Source: CAWKMN01 sp963850765 (lineage in GTDB: Bacteria; Chloroflexota; Anaerolineae; Aggregatilineales; Aggregatilineaceae). Taken from it: 64,000 nucleotides of DNA. Below are positions 8,975 through 17,469 of the stretch, piece by piece. The position numbers and the translations under genes are program-made. Below the pieces are notes generated by a model. That model saw only the letters and a list, made by a program, of their open reading frames with translations, had not been told where the DNA came from and made no database searches. The DNA is taken from the NCBI GenBank assembly GCA_963850765.1, contig CAWKMN010000002.1, positions 1-64,000 of the forward strand, given 5' to 3'. Numbering within the stretch: the first letter of the stretch is position 1; every line of letters begins with the position of its first letter.

Positions 8975-9901
8975 GTGAAGAAAACCGTACAACTCTTTTT
9001 TACCGTTGGGGCCATGGTTGGCGTCTGGCTGCTGATTCTTCAGGCCGGATCGGCCATCTATGGCTCGATCTGGGGGGACACGGATGGTGATTTCGCCCTG
9101 AATGTCGTGTCTGTGAACGGCGACCAGCAGACGGCGTATCAGCGGCTTGTCGCGGAGGTCACTCCTGCTTCGGGCATCACAATTCCGGTCGTCTGGGGCG
9201 ATATGGGGCAGCGGCTGGTGGACGCCGGTGCGATTGACATGGACAAAATGGTCGATCATTACGGCCTGTTGAGCGAAGAACAAGCGGCCATCCTTCAGGG
9301 TGACAGCGTGCAGGAAATCACGTTCACAACATCGAATATCCAGTTCTGGACGAACGCGCTGTGGGCATTGGGCCTGACCCAACAGAGCAAGGTCCTGGGC
9401 GAGGGGTTGATGGCGCAACGAGCAGAAGAATATCCGATCGAAGGGTATGCCTCTACGGGCGGCTGGACACTTGGCAGCAAAGAAGCCGTGGATCTCTTCA
9501 ACAGCGCGCAGTTGGTCGCACTGACCCCTGAGCAGGACGACATGGTGCATGATGTGGCCGCGCATATCTTCCGCCCGTGCTGCGGCAATCACACGGCTTT
9601 CCCCGACTGCAATCACGGCATGGCCGTTCTCGGCCTGCTGGAACTGATGGCGTCGCAGGGCGCGACCGAGGACGAGATGTATCAGGCGGCGTTGGCCTTC
9701 AACAGCTACGCGTTCACCAGCAGCTATGTCAATGTGGCGGCCTACTTCAACTCACAAGGGACTCTCTGGTCCGATATCGACGCGGCAGCCGTCCTGGGGG
9801 AGGAATACTCCAGTGGGCAGGGGGCGAAGCAGGTAGCGGCGCAGGTTGGTACCATTCCCGGCGCGCCGGGCAGTGGCAGTGGCGGCGGTTGCAGCGCGTA
9901 A
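8975..9901 (+). CDS. Membrane-anchored protein with conserved RPCCGN...DCNHG motif, function unknown
   Basis: A 308-residue protein with one N-terminal membrane segment (about residues 5-27) and a soluble remainder probably outside. It begins with GTG preceded by AGGAG at nine bases. Near residue 200 it has RPCCGNHTAFPDCNHGMA, a cluster of three Cys and two His that looks like a metal- or cofactor-binding site. The tail is Gly/Ser-rich and ends Gly-Cys-Ser-Ala. I do not recognise the family. It sits alone behind operator site B, with a YHS gene 64 bases downstream, so a role in copper handling is plausible but inferred. Confidence 0.75.
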   Translation: MKKTVQLFFTVGAMVGVWLLILQAGSAIYGSIWGDTDGDFALNVVSVNGDQQTAYQRLVAEVTPASGITIPVVWGDMGQRLVDAGAIDMDKMVDHYGLLSEEQAAILQGDSVQEITFTTSNIQFWTNALWALGLTQQSKVLGEGLMAQRAEEYPIEGYASTGGWTLGSKEAVDLFNSAQLVALTPEQDDMVHDVAAHIFRPCCGNHTAFPDCNHGMAVLGLLELMASQGATEDEMYQAALAFNSYAFTSSYVNVAAYFNSQGTLWSDIDAAAVLGEEYSSGQGAKQVAAQVGTIPGAPGSGSGGGCSA

Positions 9902-9965
9902 GAGCACTCGGCAAATGTAATCGAAGGTTGTACAACCTGAGCAGATCTGTTGGAAGGAGACGGAG

Positions 9966-10118
9966 ATGGCGAAAGATCCGGTATGTGGAATGGATGTGGA
10001 CGAAAAAACGGCAGCCGGAAAATCAGAGTACCAGGGAAAGACCTACTACTTCTGCTCGACTGGCTGCAAACGGGAGTTCGACAAAAATCCTGAAAAGTAC
10101 GCTTCGCAGGCGAAGTGA
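9966..10118 (+). CDS. YHS-domain metal-binding protein
   Basis: A 50-residue protein that is essentially one YHS domain: DPVCGMDVD near the start, then the YFCSTGCKREF segment and a final NPEKY. The Cys residues are the family's metal-binding ligands; such domains are often found in, or next to, copper P-type ATPases. AAGGAG lies six bases before the ATG at 9966. It probably shares a transcript with the preceding RPCC protein. A second copy is encoded at 26055-26234. Confidence 0.85.
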   Translation: MAKDPVCGMDVDEKTAAGKSEYQGKTYYFCSTGCKREFDKNPEKYASQAK

Positions 10119-10209
10119 CGTGAAGGCCCTCAAGGGCATACGGTGGCAGCTTGAGGTTGCCTACGCACTGTCGTGCGGAAAACCGAATAATACCACCCTG
10201 CGCAAAAAC

Positions 10210-10243
10210 AAACAGCACCGCCCGGAAACGAACGGTGCTGTTT
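10210..10243. terminator. Bidirectional terminator
   Basis: An 11-bp perfect stem AAACAGCACCG / CGGTGCTGTTT lies between converging genes, the YHS gene and the multicopper oxidase. It has A-runs on one side and T-runs on the other. Confidence 0.75.
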
Positions 10244-10272
10244 GATGTAATGTCAGGCGCGGCTCGCGGATA

Positions 10273-11529
10273 CTACGGGGTCACGTTGATGATCATCATA
10301 AGACCGCCCGGTTCCACCCCGTCGTTGGTCACATGATGCAGGATATGGCAGTGCAGCACCCACTGGCCCGGTTCGGTCGCGACGAACTCAATATCGTACC
10401 GCTCACCCGGTGCGACGCTGATCGTGTCTTTGGTGAGTTGGGCTGCTTCCGGTACGGGATGACCATCGGTAGCGACGACCTTGAACGGGACACCGTGCAA
10501 ATGCATCGGATGCACGAACTGTCCGATATTCGCCAGACGCAGGCGGATGCGCTGCCCTACTTTGACATTGATAGTTTCAGTGGCGGGGAAGGCTTTGCCG
10601 TTAATCGTAAAGTAGTTCGGCTCAGTGCCCGCCATCGGCATGACGGTATAGGTTTGACCGTCCACAATGCGTGATTCATTCAGCATCAGCGTCAGATCCA
10701 CATCGGGCGGGTCAGCTTCAGGCTCGGCGGGATCGATGATGAACGGCGCGTAAAGCCCAAGCCCTACTTGAGTGTCACTTTCGGTATGGGAATGATACAT
10801 GTAGGTGCCGGCGGGTTTGGCGACAAACTCATAGGTGAAGGTCTCACCCGGTTCTACTGCCTCCTGCGAGAGCCCAGGCACACCATCCATGGCGAATGGT
10901 ACGTCGATACCGTGCCAATGAATAGTCGTTGGTTCAGGCAGGTTGTTCGTAAACAGAATTCGAACGGTGTCGCCTTCAGTGACGCGAATCATCGGGCCTG
11001 GCACGGTGCCATTGTAGGTCCACGCCGTGGCGGTTACGTCGTCGAGAATCTTCCAGAGTACGGGAATCGCGGTCAGCTCAAACACCTTCACATCACCCTC
11101 AAGGCGAAACTCAAGGGGCTGCCCGCCGCGATCTTGTGTTGCAGCCGGTACGCCTTCCGAACTGATCGGCTCCATGCCGTGTCCCGCCATCTCCTCGTCG
11201 CCGGAACCAGACATGTCCATGGTCGAATGATCCATTGGGGTGGAGGAATCCATTGCACTCATTTCTTGGGTAGGTAGCGGGGTGGGCGTCAGAGTAGGCC
11301 CCGGATGTCCTCTACCGAAGGCCGCTGCTTGTGTTACCGTTGGGGGAGGCGGGGTAGGGCTTGGGGTGCTCTGCATGGCGCCGCCACCGTGATGTCCCGC
11401 ATGTCCAGTGGGGGTGGGTGTAACATCACCCTGTGCTGACGTGAGCGGGAGCGGCGTGATTATCACTCCCATCACAACCAGCACGGTAATGGTCGATAAA
11501 ACGGCCAGCATGACGATTGGACGTTTCAT
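10273..11529 (-). CDS. Secreted multicopper oxidase, two-domain type with His/Met-rich linker
   Basis: A 418-residue exported protein. After a signal peptide (residues 1-33) comes a Pro/Thr-, His- and Met-rich linker to about residue 130, likely a copper-binding tail. Two cupredoxin domains follow with all four copper motifs: HWHG, YHSH, HPMHLHG and HCHILHH. The last includes the type-1 Cys-His pair and trinuclear-centre His. The size suggests the two-domain class. Such enzymes oxidise Cu(I) or phenols with O2 and protect the cell surface from copper. AAAGGAAG precedes the ATG. It is the last gene of a minus-strand cluster, and operator site C lies about 90 bases upstream. Confidence 0.9.
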   Translation of the reverse strand: MKRPIVMLAVLSTITVLVVMGVIITPLPLTSAQGDVTPTPTGHAGHHGGGAMQSTPSPTPPPPTVTQAAAFGRGHPGPTLTPTPLPTQEMSAMDSSTPMDHSTMDMSGSGDEEMAGHGMEPISSEGVPAATQDRGGQPLEFRLEGDVKVFELTAIPVLWKILDDVTATAWTYNGTVPGPMIRVTEGDTVRILFTNNLPEPTTIHWHGIDVPFAMDGVPGLSQEAVEPGETFTYEFVAKPAGTYMYHSHTESDTQVGLGLYAPFIIDPAEPEADPPDVDLTLMLNESRIVDGQTYTVMPMAGTEPNYFTINGKAFPATETINVKVGQRIRLRLANIGQFVHPMHLHGVPFKVVATDGHPVPEAAQLTKDTISVAPGERYDIEFVATEPGQWVLHCHILHHVTNDGVEPGGLMMIINVTP

Positions 11530-11591
11530 ACATCAGCTTCCTTTGCAGATGGTCGTGCAGATACCTTCACTTGGCATTCTCTAACCACGTC

Positions 11592-11635
11592 AGATTAACA
11601 TAAGGCTCACAGCGTGACATGCGCTGAATGGCGCA
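11592..11635 (-). promoter_or_regulatory. Island operator site C
   Basis: TGCGCTGAATGGCGCA at 11620-11635 matches the island palindrome with two changes in one heptamer. Reading towards the oxidase, TAATCT occurs after 22 bp (11592-11597), a weak -10. A TATGTT five bases nearer is an alternative. Confidence 0.5.
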
Positions 11636-11691
11636 CTCGTTTATGCGCGTTGGTCAGGTTACTTAGGCAAGCACAACTGGCCAGGACGCGC

Positions 11692-12396
11692 TTAGCCGTC
11701 GGAGGCAGCTTCTGCCTCAGAACGCGGCGCGCTTCGCCGTTCACTACTCTTAGCCGCTTTTTTATTGTTGCCGAGGCGATAGCCCAGGAAAACTAAGGTC
11801 GAGCAGACACTAATCAATATGACAACCTGAAAACCAAGCCGGTCGGCGTCCGCGCCGGCGAGAAACCCGTGTGCGGTCGCTAACACAAAACCAAGATAAC
11901 TCGTGAGGTGGATCAGTCTCCAGCGCGGATGTCCCAGATTCTTCTTGAAGGAAAAACTCAGAGTAACGATGAGCATGATCCAGAAGCTCACGGTTCCCAA
12001 TCCCACCGGGACCGGGCGATAGGGGCCTCGGAAGGGGATAAAGAGGTCCAGCAGGGTGTAGGTAAAATACTTGTCGAACAGCAGCAGTTCAGCGTGAATG
12101 ACCGAGAAGATCACGGACAGCCAGGCCAGGGTGCTGTGCATCAGCATGGACAGCACACCGGGCGACCAGTCTTTTACAGCCCGACTGCTCAGCACCAATC
12201 CCCAAATGGTCGAGAGCGTCAGAAGTACATACGCCGTAATTCCAGATCCGCGTACGAAATACCACGTCAGATTTTGCCCGCTGTCGGCAATCGTAGTCAG
12301 GCCACCGCGAGATATGAACAGGAGGATAGCAGTGCCGACGGATATGACACTGAACAGGAGTACAATACGGTCGGCCCAACGCACATGCGTATCCAA
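11692..12396 (-). CDS. Ferric-reductase-like transmembrane protein
   Basis: A 234-residue protein with six predicted membrane helices and the ferric-reductase-like layout: His in the third and later helices (STLAWLSVIFSVIHAELLLF, then HLTSYLGFVLATAHGF) to hold b-type hemes. The C-terminus is a charged Lys/Ser/Arg tail. It has no flavin or NAD domain, so it needs a partner. ApbE, the flavin-attaching enzyme, lies two genes upstream in the same direction, and a secreted protein lies between. This suggests a membrane electron-transfer unit delivering electrons outside. The acceptor is unknown. Confidence 0.8.
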   Translation of the reverse strand: MDTHVRWADRIVLLFSVISVGTAILLFISRGGLTTIADSGQNLTWYFVRGSGITAYVLLTLSTIWGLVLSSRAVKDWSPGVLSMLMHSTLAWLSVIFSVIHAELLLFDKYFTYTLLDLFIPFRGPYRPVPVGLGTVSFWIMLIVTLSFSFKKNLGHPRWRLIHLTSYLGFVLATAHGFLAGADADRLGFQVVILISVCSTLVFLGYRLGNNKKAAKSSERRSAPRSEAEAASDG

Positions 12397-12531
12397 AGAA
12401 CACCTCCATCAGGGCACATCTCGACCACCGCGCTGTCGGTTCGGGTGGTTGGTGGCCTCAAGTTATCATTCGTTACTGGGAAGTAGCTGGCGAGACTCCC
12501 AGCCGGAATTAACCTGTCTCAAGGGTAAATG

Positions 12532-13242
12532 TCATGGAGTGGTGGCGGCTGGCAAGATGTAGCCCTGTGCATACGCCAGTTTGACCGATGCAGCTATCGT
12601 CTCTCCCCAGGCGGATTTCAGGAGCGAGAGACTGTAATCGCCCCCCAGCATCACGAGGCTAAATCCGTCAATTCCGCCATCATACACGGTCGCCATGGCG
12701 ACACCTGAGTTGTCGATCACCTGACTGGTGAGCTGCTTACGGGCAAATTCCACGCTGAGCGCAACAACCGTGTTCGCGGGGGAGACAAGCGCAAAATGTG
12801 TCCCTGGTACATCATCCGTGAGTTCTAATGTGGTCGCCTGCTGGAGCATCAGGATATTATTCCCCGTTATAGGATCCGCCGCGCCAAAATCCCTGAGTCT
12901 GGAATGGGGATGGACCGTCACATAGGCCGTCGGAAAATCGGCCAGCCGCTCCACGGTGATCGTATGTTGTTGGTCTGTCGGGGCAAAGCGCAGCTCGACG
13001 GCATAAACGCGCTCATCGGCCAGTTGGAAAATAGTCGCGCCTGCACCATCGGTTACCTCAACCGATGCGCCACGAATTTCGAGATAGACAACCCCCGTCG
13101 TATGGGGAGGTGAATTCACCAGGATCGTCAGGCCAGGCGTATCATCATTCAGGGTGATAACTCCGTCATCACCTGCCAGACTGATTTGCGGGAGAAAGAG
13201 GCTGACAACCAGCCCGAGTATGAGAAAACGAAGCCATTTCAT
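12532..13242 (-). CDS. Secreted protein of unknown function in the ApbE/ferric-reductase cluster
   Basis: A 236-residue protein with a clear signal peptide (residues 1-23, ending SLAG) and an otherwise beta-rich sequence without Cys. Its start overlaps the last four bases of apbE, so the two are translationally coupled. I cannot assign a family. Residues around 63-69 read TDGAGAT, a partial match to the ApbE flavinylation pattern (D..[ST]GA[ST]), but the Ser/Thr before GAT is an Ala. I therefore do not call it a flavoprotein. Confidence 0.7.
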   Translation of the reverse strand: MKWLRFLILGLVVSLFLPQISLAGDDGVITLNDDTPGLTILVNSPPHTTGVVYLEIRGASVEVTDGAGATIFQLADERVYAVELRFAPTDQQHTITVERLADFPTAYVTVHPHSRLRDFGAADPITGNNILMLQQATTLELTDDVPGTHFALVSPANTVVALSVEFARKQLTSQVIDNSGVAMATVYDGGIDGFSLVMLGGDYSLSLLKSAWGETIAASVKLAYAQGYILPAATTP

Positions 13243-14174
13243 GCTAACGCTCCTTGGACGATATAGGGCTGGAAATTGGCCGTCGCCAGCACCATTCCAT
13301 CATGACGGACAACGAGGCCAGCGGACTCGGCCTGTTCATTAAGCCAGGCCAGCCCATCCATGCACCCTCGTATAACAACAGCTTTCGTATAAGCTTCAGC
13401 GATTGTCGCGCGCGGATGAATCACGGTAGCCGAGAGCACGTCGGTTGCGGCGGGTTTACCCGTGCGCGGATCAATAATATGATGCTGCCACTGATTCCCC
13501 AGCTTCCAGCGCCGGCAATCAACCCCACTCGTGACAACGCTTAGATTTTTCAAGGCAATCGTAAGCAGCGTTTCTCCCGAATGTCCGGGTTCTGCCACAT
13601 TGACCGGCCAGCCCTCGCTGTGGTGCGGGCTGCCATACGCGACAATGTCGCCCCCCGCCTCGACCAGACAGGCCCCGTGTTCCTTCAGTTGGTTGGCAAC
13701 AAAGGCGGCCGTCCACCCTTTGGAAATTCCGCCGAGATCGATGCCTTCTCCATCGGGCAGACGCACCATGTTTTGGGCTTCGTTAATCTCGATACGCTGC
13801 CAGTCGGCTACCTGTGTAGGAGGGCCTGGCAGGTGGCCTGCGGGTTCCAGCCGGTCAAAACTTCGGTCGTATCCGGCGGCCCGGATCGCAGACCAGATCA
13901 GCGGGTTGTAAAGCCCGTCTGTCTGTTCGGCGGCTTGTTTGGCCGCGATGATGTTTTTCAGCAGGTTATCGCTCACCCCGACCCATTTTCCGCTTTGGCT
14001 GTTCAGGCGAGACAACTCACTGTCGGGTAGAAAGCGAGAAAGACTTGCCTCAATATCTCGGATCTGGTCGGCTGCCCGTTCCAGATATTTCTGTTTTGCG
14101 GGGACGGCCTCTAGCCAAATCCGAAATTTACAGCCCATCGCTGGAAAACAGATGTTAAGGCGTTCGTTCACCAT
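13239..14174 (-). CDS. apbE: FAD:protein FMN transferase
   Basis: A 311-residue ApbE enzyme that moves FMN from FAD onto a Thr/Ser of an extracytoplasmic protein, using Mg2+. Family signatures are AMGCKFRIW near the start, the SELSRLN segment, IDLGGISKGW (conserved DLGGIAKG) and HHIIDPRTGKP. No obvious signal peptide is present. It overlaps the preceding small gene (14168-14446) and the following secreted-protein gene, so three genes form a tight operon leading to the ferric-reductase-like gene. The target flavoprotein is not evident nearby. Confidence 0.9.
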   Translation of the reverse strand: MVNERLNICFPAMGCKFRIWLEAVPAKQKYLERAADQIRDIEASLSRFLPDSELSRLNSQSGKWVGVSDNLLKNIIAAKQAAEQTDGLYNPLIWSAIRAAGYDRSFDRLEPAGHLPGPPTQVADWQRIEINEAQNMVRLPDGEGIDLGGISKGWTAAFVANQLKEHGACLVEAGGDIVAYGSPHHSEGWPVNVAEPGHSGETLLTIALKNLSVVTSGVDCRRWKLGNQWQHHIIDPRTGKPAATDVLSATVIHPRATIAEAYTKAVVIRGCMDGLAWLNEQAESAGLVVRHDGMVLATANFQPYIVQGALA

Positions 14175-14446
14175 GACGATGTTTGGGTCGTTGCCGTATC
14201 TTGCCCACCACCGCTTGCTGCCGGCTGGGCCGCCATGCTGCTTGACTGGCGTAAGATGACGATGTTGGGAGCCGCCTCAATAATCGGGCCGCTCGCCGCG
14301 GAAGAATTCGATGAGTTCTTTTCCAGATTGATTTCGCGGTCATAACTGGCCAGCGCCTGACTGCCGATCAGGAGTGAGGTAACACTGGCCGAGACAATCA
14401 CGCTTCGTATGACAATACGCTTTTCAGGAGTCATTCCGTTCGGCAT
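14168..14446 (-). CDS. Small secreted or membrane-tethered protein
   Basis: A 92-residue protein with one N-terminal hydrophobic segment (residues 9-33) and a Ser/Ala/Gly/Gln-rich tail ending TTQTSSW. GGAGA lies seven bases before the ATG, and the stop overlaps the apbE start by seven bases, both of which favour a real gene. No family recognised. Being the first gene before apbE, it may be a partner of the flavin or heme electron-transfer unit. Confidence 0.6.
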   Translation of the reverse strand: MPNGMTPEKRIVIRSVIVSASVTSLLIGSQALASYDREINLEKNSSNSSAASGPIIEAAPNIVILRQSSSMAAQPAASGGGQDTATTQTSSW

Positions 14447-14586
14447 AATCTTCTCCGTCGATGGGCGAATAGTTGCTCGATTTTCTTGAACCTGGGATTG
14501 TTCATTCTGTCCCGCCCTGCCTCATCGCCGCCTGTTAAATGAGGTCGGTTATGAGGCAGAGCAGGCTTGCTATCACGCGTTCTAGC

Positions 14587-15324
14587 TTATGGCGTGGTGG
14601 TGGGCATTGGCATACCGGGCATCGGCGGCATACCGGACATCGTGTCGGTGGGGGTTGCCTGGGTGGTGGGCTGGGTGCCCGTGCTGCTCCCTATCGCACT
14701 GCCCATCATCCAGCTCATCATACCGTCCATCGTCTCCATGCCTTCCGCCCCCATCATATCCTCCATCATGCCCATCATGGAGTCCATAAGTTCGGGGTTC
14801 ATCATGCCCATATCGACCATGAGCTGCGCCATACCCTGCATACCCGGCATCTCCATCGCCATAGGAGCGGAACTCTGAGCCGGATCAGCCATCGGCATTT
14901 CCATCGAGTCCATACCCATCGGCATCCCACCCATTGGCATCCCACCCATCGGCATTTGCATTTGCATTGATTCCGTTTCCGTCATAGTCATTTGCATCGG
15001 GTCTGTTCCCGTGCCAGAAGCTTTACCTGTTGGAACAGGAGTTGCGGCTGCCGTCACACCGGCTGCCCCTGGGTTTGGGTTTTGAGACTGGTAGTATTGC
15101 ATCATCTGGAGATATAGAATCATTTGTAGCATTTGCATCATGTCCGGCGTTGCGCCGGCTGTAGGCATACCGGGCATCGTGCCGGGATCCATCGGAACCA
15201 GTGGGGTAGGGGTAGGTCCCTGTGCACTGGTGGTGGAGCCTCCACTCGCGAATCCAAAGAGCGCAAGGGTGGCGACGGTAATAACAACCGCCATGATGGT
15301 AACGAGTTTGTGATAGGCTTTCAT
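14587..15324 (-). CDS. Met-rich secreted protein, probable copper-binding
   Basis: A 245-residue protein with a signal peptide (about residues 1-34) followed by low-complexity sequence. It is dominated by Met-Gln, Met-Pro and Met-Met-Gly repeats, including three MGGMP repeats and long MMG stretches, with Thr/Pro-rich ends. Methionine clusters bind Cu(I) in CopC- and PcoE-like exported proteins, so copper buffering outside the cell is likely. I use the ATG at 15324, with AAGGAG seven bases upstream. Operator site D lies upstream. Between this gene and the next one downstream (14446) there is an inverted repeat CTGCCTCAT/ATGAGGCAG. Confidence 0.75.
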   Translation of the reverse strand: MKAYHKLVTIMAVVITVATLALFGFASGGSTTSAQGPTPTPLVPMDPGTMPGMPTAGATPDMMQMLQMILYLQMMQYYQSQNPNPGAAGVTAAATPVPTGKASGTGTDPMQMTMTETESMQMQMPMGGMPMGGMPMGMDSMEMPMADPAQSSAPMAMEMPGMQGMAQLMVDMGMMNPELMDSMMGMMEDMMGAEGMETMDGMMSWMMGSAIGSSTGTQPTTQATPTDTMSGMPPMPGMPMPTTTP

Positions 15325-15469
15325 CTGCATACTCCTTCGTTCAAGTGCATGCGCAATTTTTCCAACCGGACGAGAGCAAACTCTTTCACAGCATTGTCGG
15401 ATAAGGGCCGCCCTCAAACGGCGAACAGTGCTTGCCCAACTATGCCTCAATCGCGTGACAACGTTTATG

Positions 15470-15514
15470 ATCGTAAAGGGTTTTGTTGACGCTGAAAATA
15501 CGCCATTTAGCTTA
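15470..15514 (-). promoter_or_regulatory. Island operator site D with promoter
   Basis: TACGCCATTTAGCTTA at 15499-15514 has one perfect heptamer and one degenerate one. On the minus strand TACGAT follows after 23 bp (15470-15475). It would drive the Met-rich protein gene and perhaps the apbE cluster behind it. Confidence 0.5.
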
Positions 15515-15654
15515 GTGGACGTTTTCACAAGCACCGTTAAGAATCGATGCGTTGGCTGACATAGCTCGATTTCCTGAATGGTTGTACTGGTAGCCTTGGG
15601 GAATTCTCTGGTAGCAAGAAAGTTGTGGAAGCCTGGTCGTGATGATTTTCTGAG

Positions 15655-15687
15655 TCAAAAAACAGCCTACGAGATCATCATCTCGTA
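15655..15687 (-). terminator. Rho-independent terminator
   Basis: An 8-bp perfect stem TACGAGAT / ATCTCGTA (15668-15687, loop CATC). On the minus strand it is followed by GGCTGTTTTTTG. It ends the transcript of the gene at 15779-16144. Confidence 0.75.
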
Positions 15688-15778
15688 AGCTAAAAGGTGT
15701 CTGGAAGCTTTTCGCCGGATGCTGGTTTCAGCGATCCTCAACTAACGCGGGCAGATGTCACAACGGAACCTGTTATTC

Positions 15779-16144
15779 TCAGTGCCCATTCATCATTCCA
15801 CTGCGCCAACCATGATTCATTTCTCCGGTAGCACCCATCTCTCCACTGTGCCAACCACCCCATGAATTGTCCGTTCCGTTATGAATGCCCTGCATGTGCT
15901 CGGACCACTCGCCATAATTCCCATCTTCGCCGTATATATAACCACCGTTCGTGTTTCCTGTTCCGCTGTCCGGGCACGGAATGACGCGTGTCTGTCCATA
16001 GTATTGCTGGGTACATACGGGTGCACTGCTATTTCCCGAAGTGTCGGAATCCTGGGCGTTGGTTCGCCACGCATTAACCCCAATAGACGAGGCTACAAGA
16101 AGCGCGGCGGCGATTAAGGCCATGAAGAATTGACGTGTTGACAT
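15779..16144 (-). CDS. Small secreted Gly/Met/His-containing protein
   Basis: A 121-residue protein with a signal peptide (residues 1-30). Its N-terminus closely resembles that of the gene at 21209-22108 (both start MSTR and end near TNAQ/TYAQ). The mature part has two Cys and a Gly/Trp/Met/His-rich tail ending MMNGH, suited to binding metal. I use the ATG at 16144, preceded by AGAGGA. The promoter carries a direct repeat and TATCAT spacing identical to those of the 22108 gene, so the two are probably one regulon. Confidence 0.75.
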   Translation of the reverse strand: MSTRQFFMALIAAALLVASSIGVNAWRTNAQDSDTSGNSSAPVCTQQYYGQTRVIPCPDSGTGNTNGGYIYGEDGNYGEWSEHMQGIHNGTDNSWGGWHSGEMGATGEMNHGWRSGMMNGH

Positions 16145-16223
16145 GTGAGTTCCTCTTTCTTGTCTGCAATCTCGGTGGTGAGCGATGTCGCCTACCGAAT
16201 GTCGCTTACCGTTCATTGTTTAC

Positions 16224-16280
16224 ATGATAAACGACCTTGGTAAAGCAATTTTGTTCCTCATGTGAAGTTTTGATGAAGTT
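16224..16280 (-). promoter_or_regulatory. OmpR-type direct repeat with promoter (copy 1)
   Basis: TGAAGTT at 16263-16269 and again at 16274-16280, an 11-bp period typical of OmpR/PhoB-family sites. On the minus strand TATCAT (16224-16229) follows exactly 30 bp after the repeat block. The site overlaps the last bases of the sensor-kinase gene. An identical block is at 22191-22211. Confidence 0.65.
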
Positions 16281-17460
16281 ACGCCAGGGGCAGGGTAAAG
16301 GAAAACGTGCTGCCCTGGTTGAGTCCCGCGCTCTCGGCCCAGATCTTTCCTCCATGTGCTTCAACAAGATGCTGGGCAATCGACAGGCCAATGCCGCTGC
16401 CCCCGCCGATGCGCGACCGGGACTTATCCACGCGATAGAAACGCTGGAAGACTTTGGATAGATTGTCGGGAGACAGCCCAACCCCTGTATCCTGAACGGA
16501 AAACTGAAGCGCGCGATCGGTTTTGGCGGCCCGTATCGTGACGCGTCCGCCAGGCGGCGTATATTGCAGCGCGTTGCCGACCAGATTCGTCAATACCTGG
16601 CCTATCCGATCGATGTCGGCTGTGACGCGGGGTAACTGAGGCGGAATGTCACATTCCAGTTCAATCCCCTTATCCGCAAACTGTGGGCGCAGGTGGGCAA
16701 TGACCGGGCCGACCAGCTCGTGCGCAGCACAGGAGCGCAGATCGAGTTGAGAGAGTGCGGCTTCCGCATGTGAGAGTTCCTGAATATCATAGACCAGCCG
16801 CTGCAATCGGTCAGTTTCGCGATGTATCAGTTGGAATGTCTCGGGGGTAGGAGCAATAACGCCATCCTGCAACCCTTCCATATACCCCTTGATGCTGGCG
16901 AGCGGCGTCTTGAGTTCGTGGCTGACATCGCCGATCAATTGATGCCGCATCGTCTCGGCTTCCGAAAGAGCCTTCGCCATACGATTGAAATTGCGGATCA
17001 GATTCCCGATCGCGTCGTTGCCGCGTTCGGTCAACCGCTGATCATAGTGGCCTTCAGCAATATACCGGCTCGCCGTCGCCATGCGGCGCAGCGGATGAAT
17101 AATGTAGAGACTCAGCAGGCCGCCCACCACAATAGCAGCTCCCGTCGCCGCGATTCCGGCTTTCCACAGCGCGTTGTTGACCGCTTCGCGGAAACTCGCA
17201 TTCAGCTCGTCACTGGTGAGCTGCGTGTCAGTGCTGCTCGGCGTGGCATTATTCATCATGCCGCCGAACTGACCGTGTCCCATCCCGTCGTTGGCTCCCG
17301 ACCCTTCAAATTGCTGGCCGGACATGCCCCGCATCATAAAGCTGTTGACGGACTGAGAGAAATTCTCTGGGGCCACATAAGCGACGGAAACAGAAAGGAC
17401 CGCCAGCCCAATGAAGACCACAAACAGGTAGGAAAGGACAAATTTCCATACGAGACTCAT
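16279..17460 (-). CDS. Sensor histidine kinase with Met/His-rich extracytoplasmic loop
   Basis: A 393-residue membrane kinase. There are two membrane helices (about 7-27 and 103-123) with a loop between them containing MMRGM, GMGHGQFGGMM and other Met/His groups, a likely metal sensor. HAMP follows, then the H-box with His181 in DVSHELKTPL. The N-box is NLVGNALQYTP, and the G-boxes are DTGVGL and GGGSGIGL. It autophosphorylates on His181 and passes phosphate to the OmpR-type regulator encoded nine bases upstream. Given the loop and context, copper or silver is the likely signal (inference). Confidence 0.9.
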   Translation of the reverse strand: MSLVWKFVLSYLFVVFIGLAVLSVSVAYVAPENFSQSVNSFMMRGMSGQQFEGSGANDGMGHGQFGGMMNNATPSSTDTQLTSDELNASFREAVNNALWKAGIAATGAAIVVGGLLSLYIIHPLRRMATASRYIAEGHYDQRLTERGNDAIGNLIRNFNRMAKALSEAETMRHQLIGDVSHELKTPLASIKGYMEGLQDGVIAPTPETFQLIHRETDRLQRLVYDIQELSHAEAALSQLDLRSCAAHELVGPVIAHLRPQFADKGIELECDIPPQLPRVTADIDRIGQVLTNLVGNALQYTPPGGRVTIRAAKTDRALQFSVQDTGVGLSPDNLSKVFQRFYRVDKSRSRIGGGSGIGLSIAQHLVEAHGGKIWAESAGLNQGSTFSFTLPLA

Positions 17461-17469
17461 CGGGTCAAC

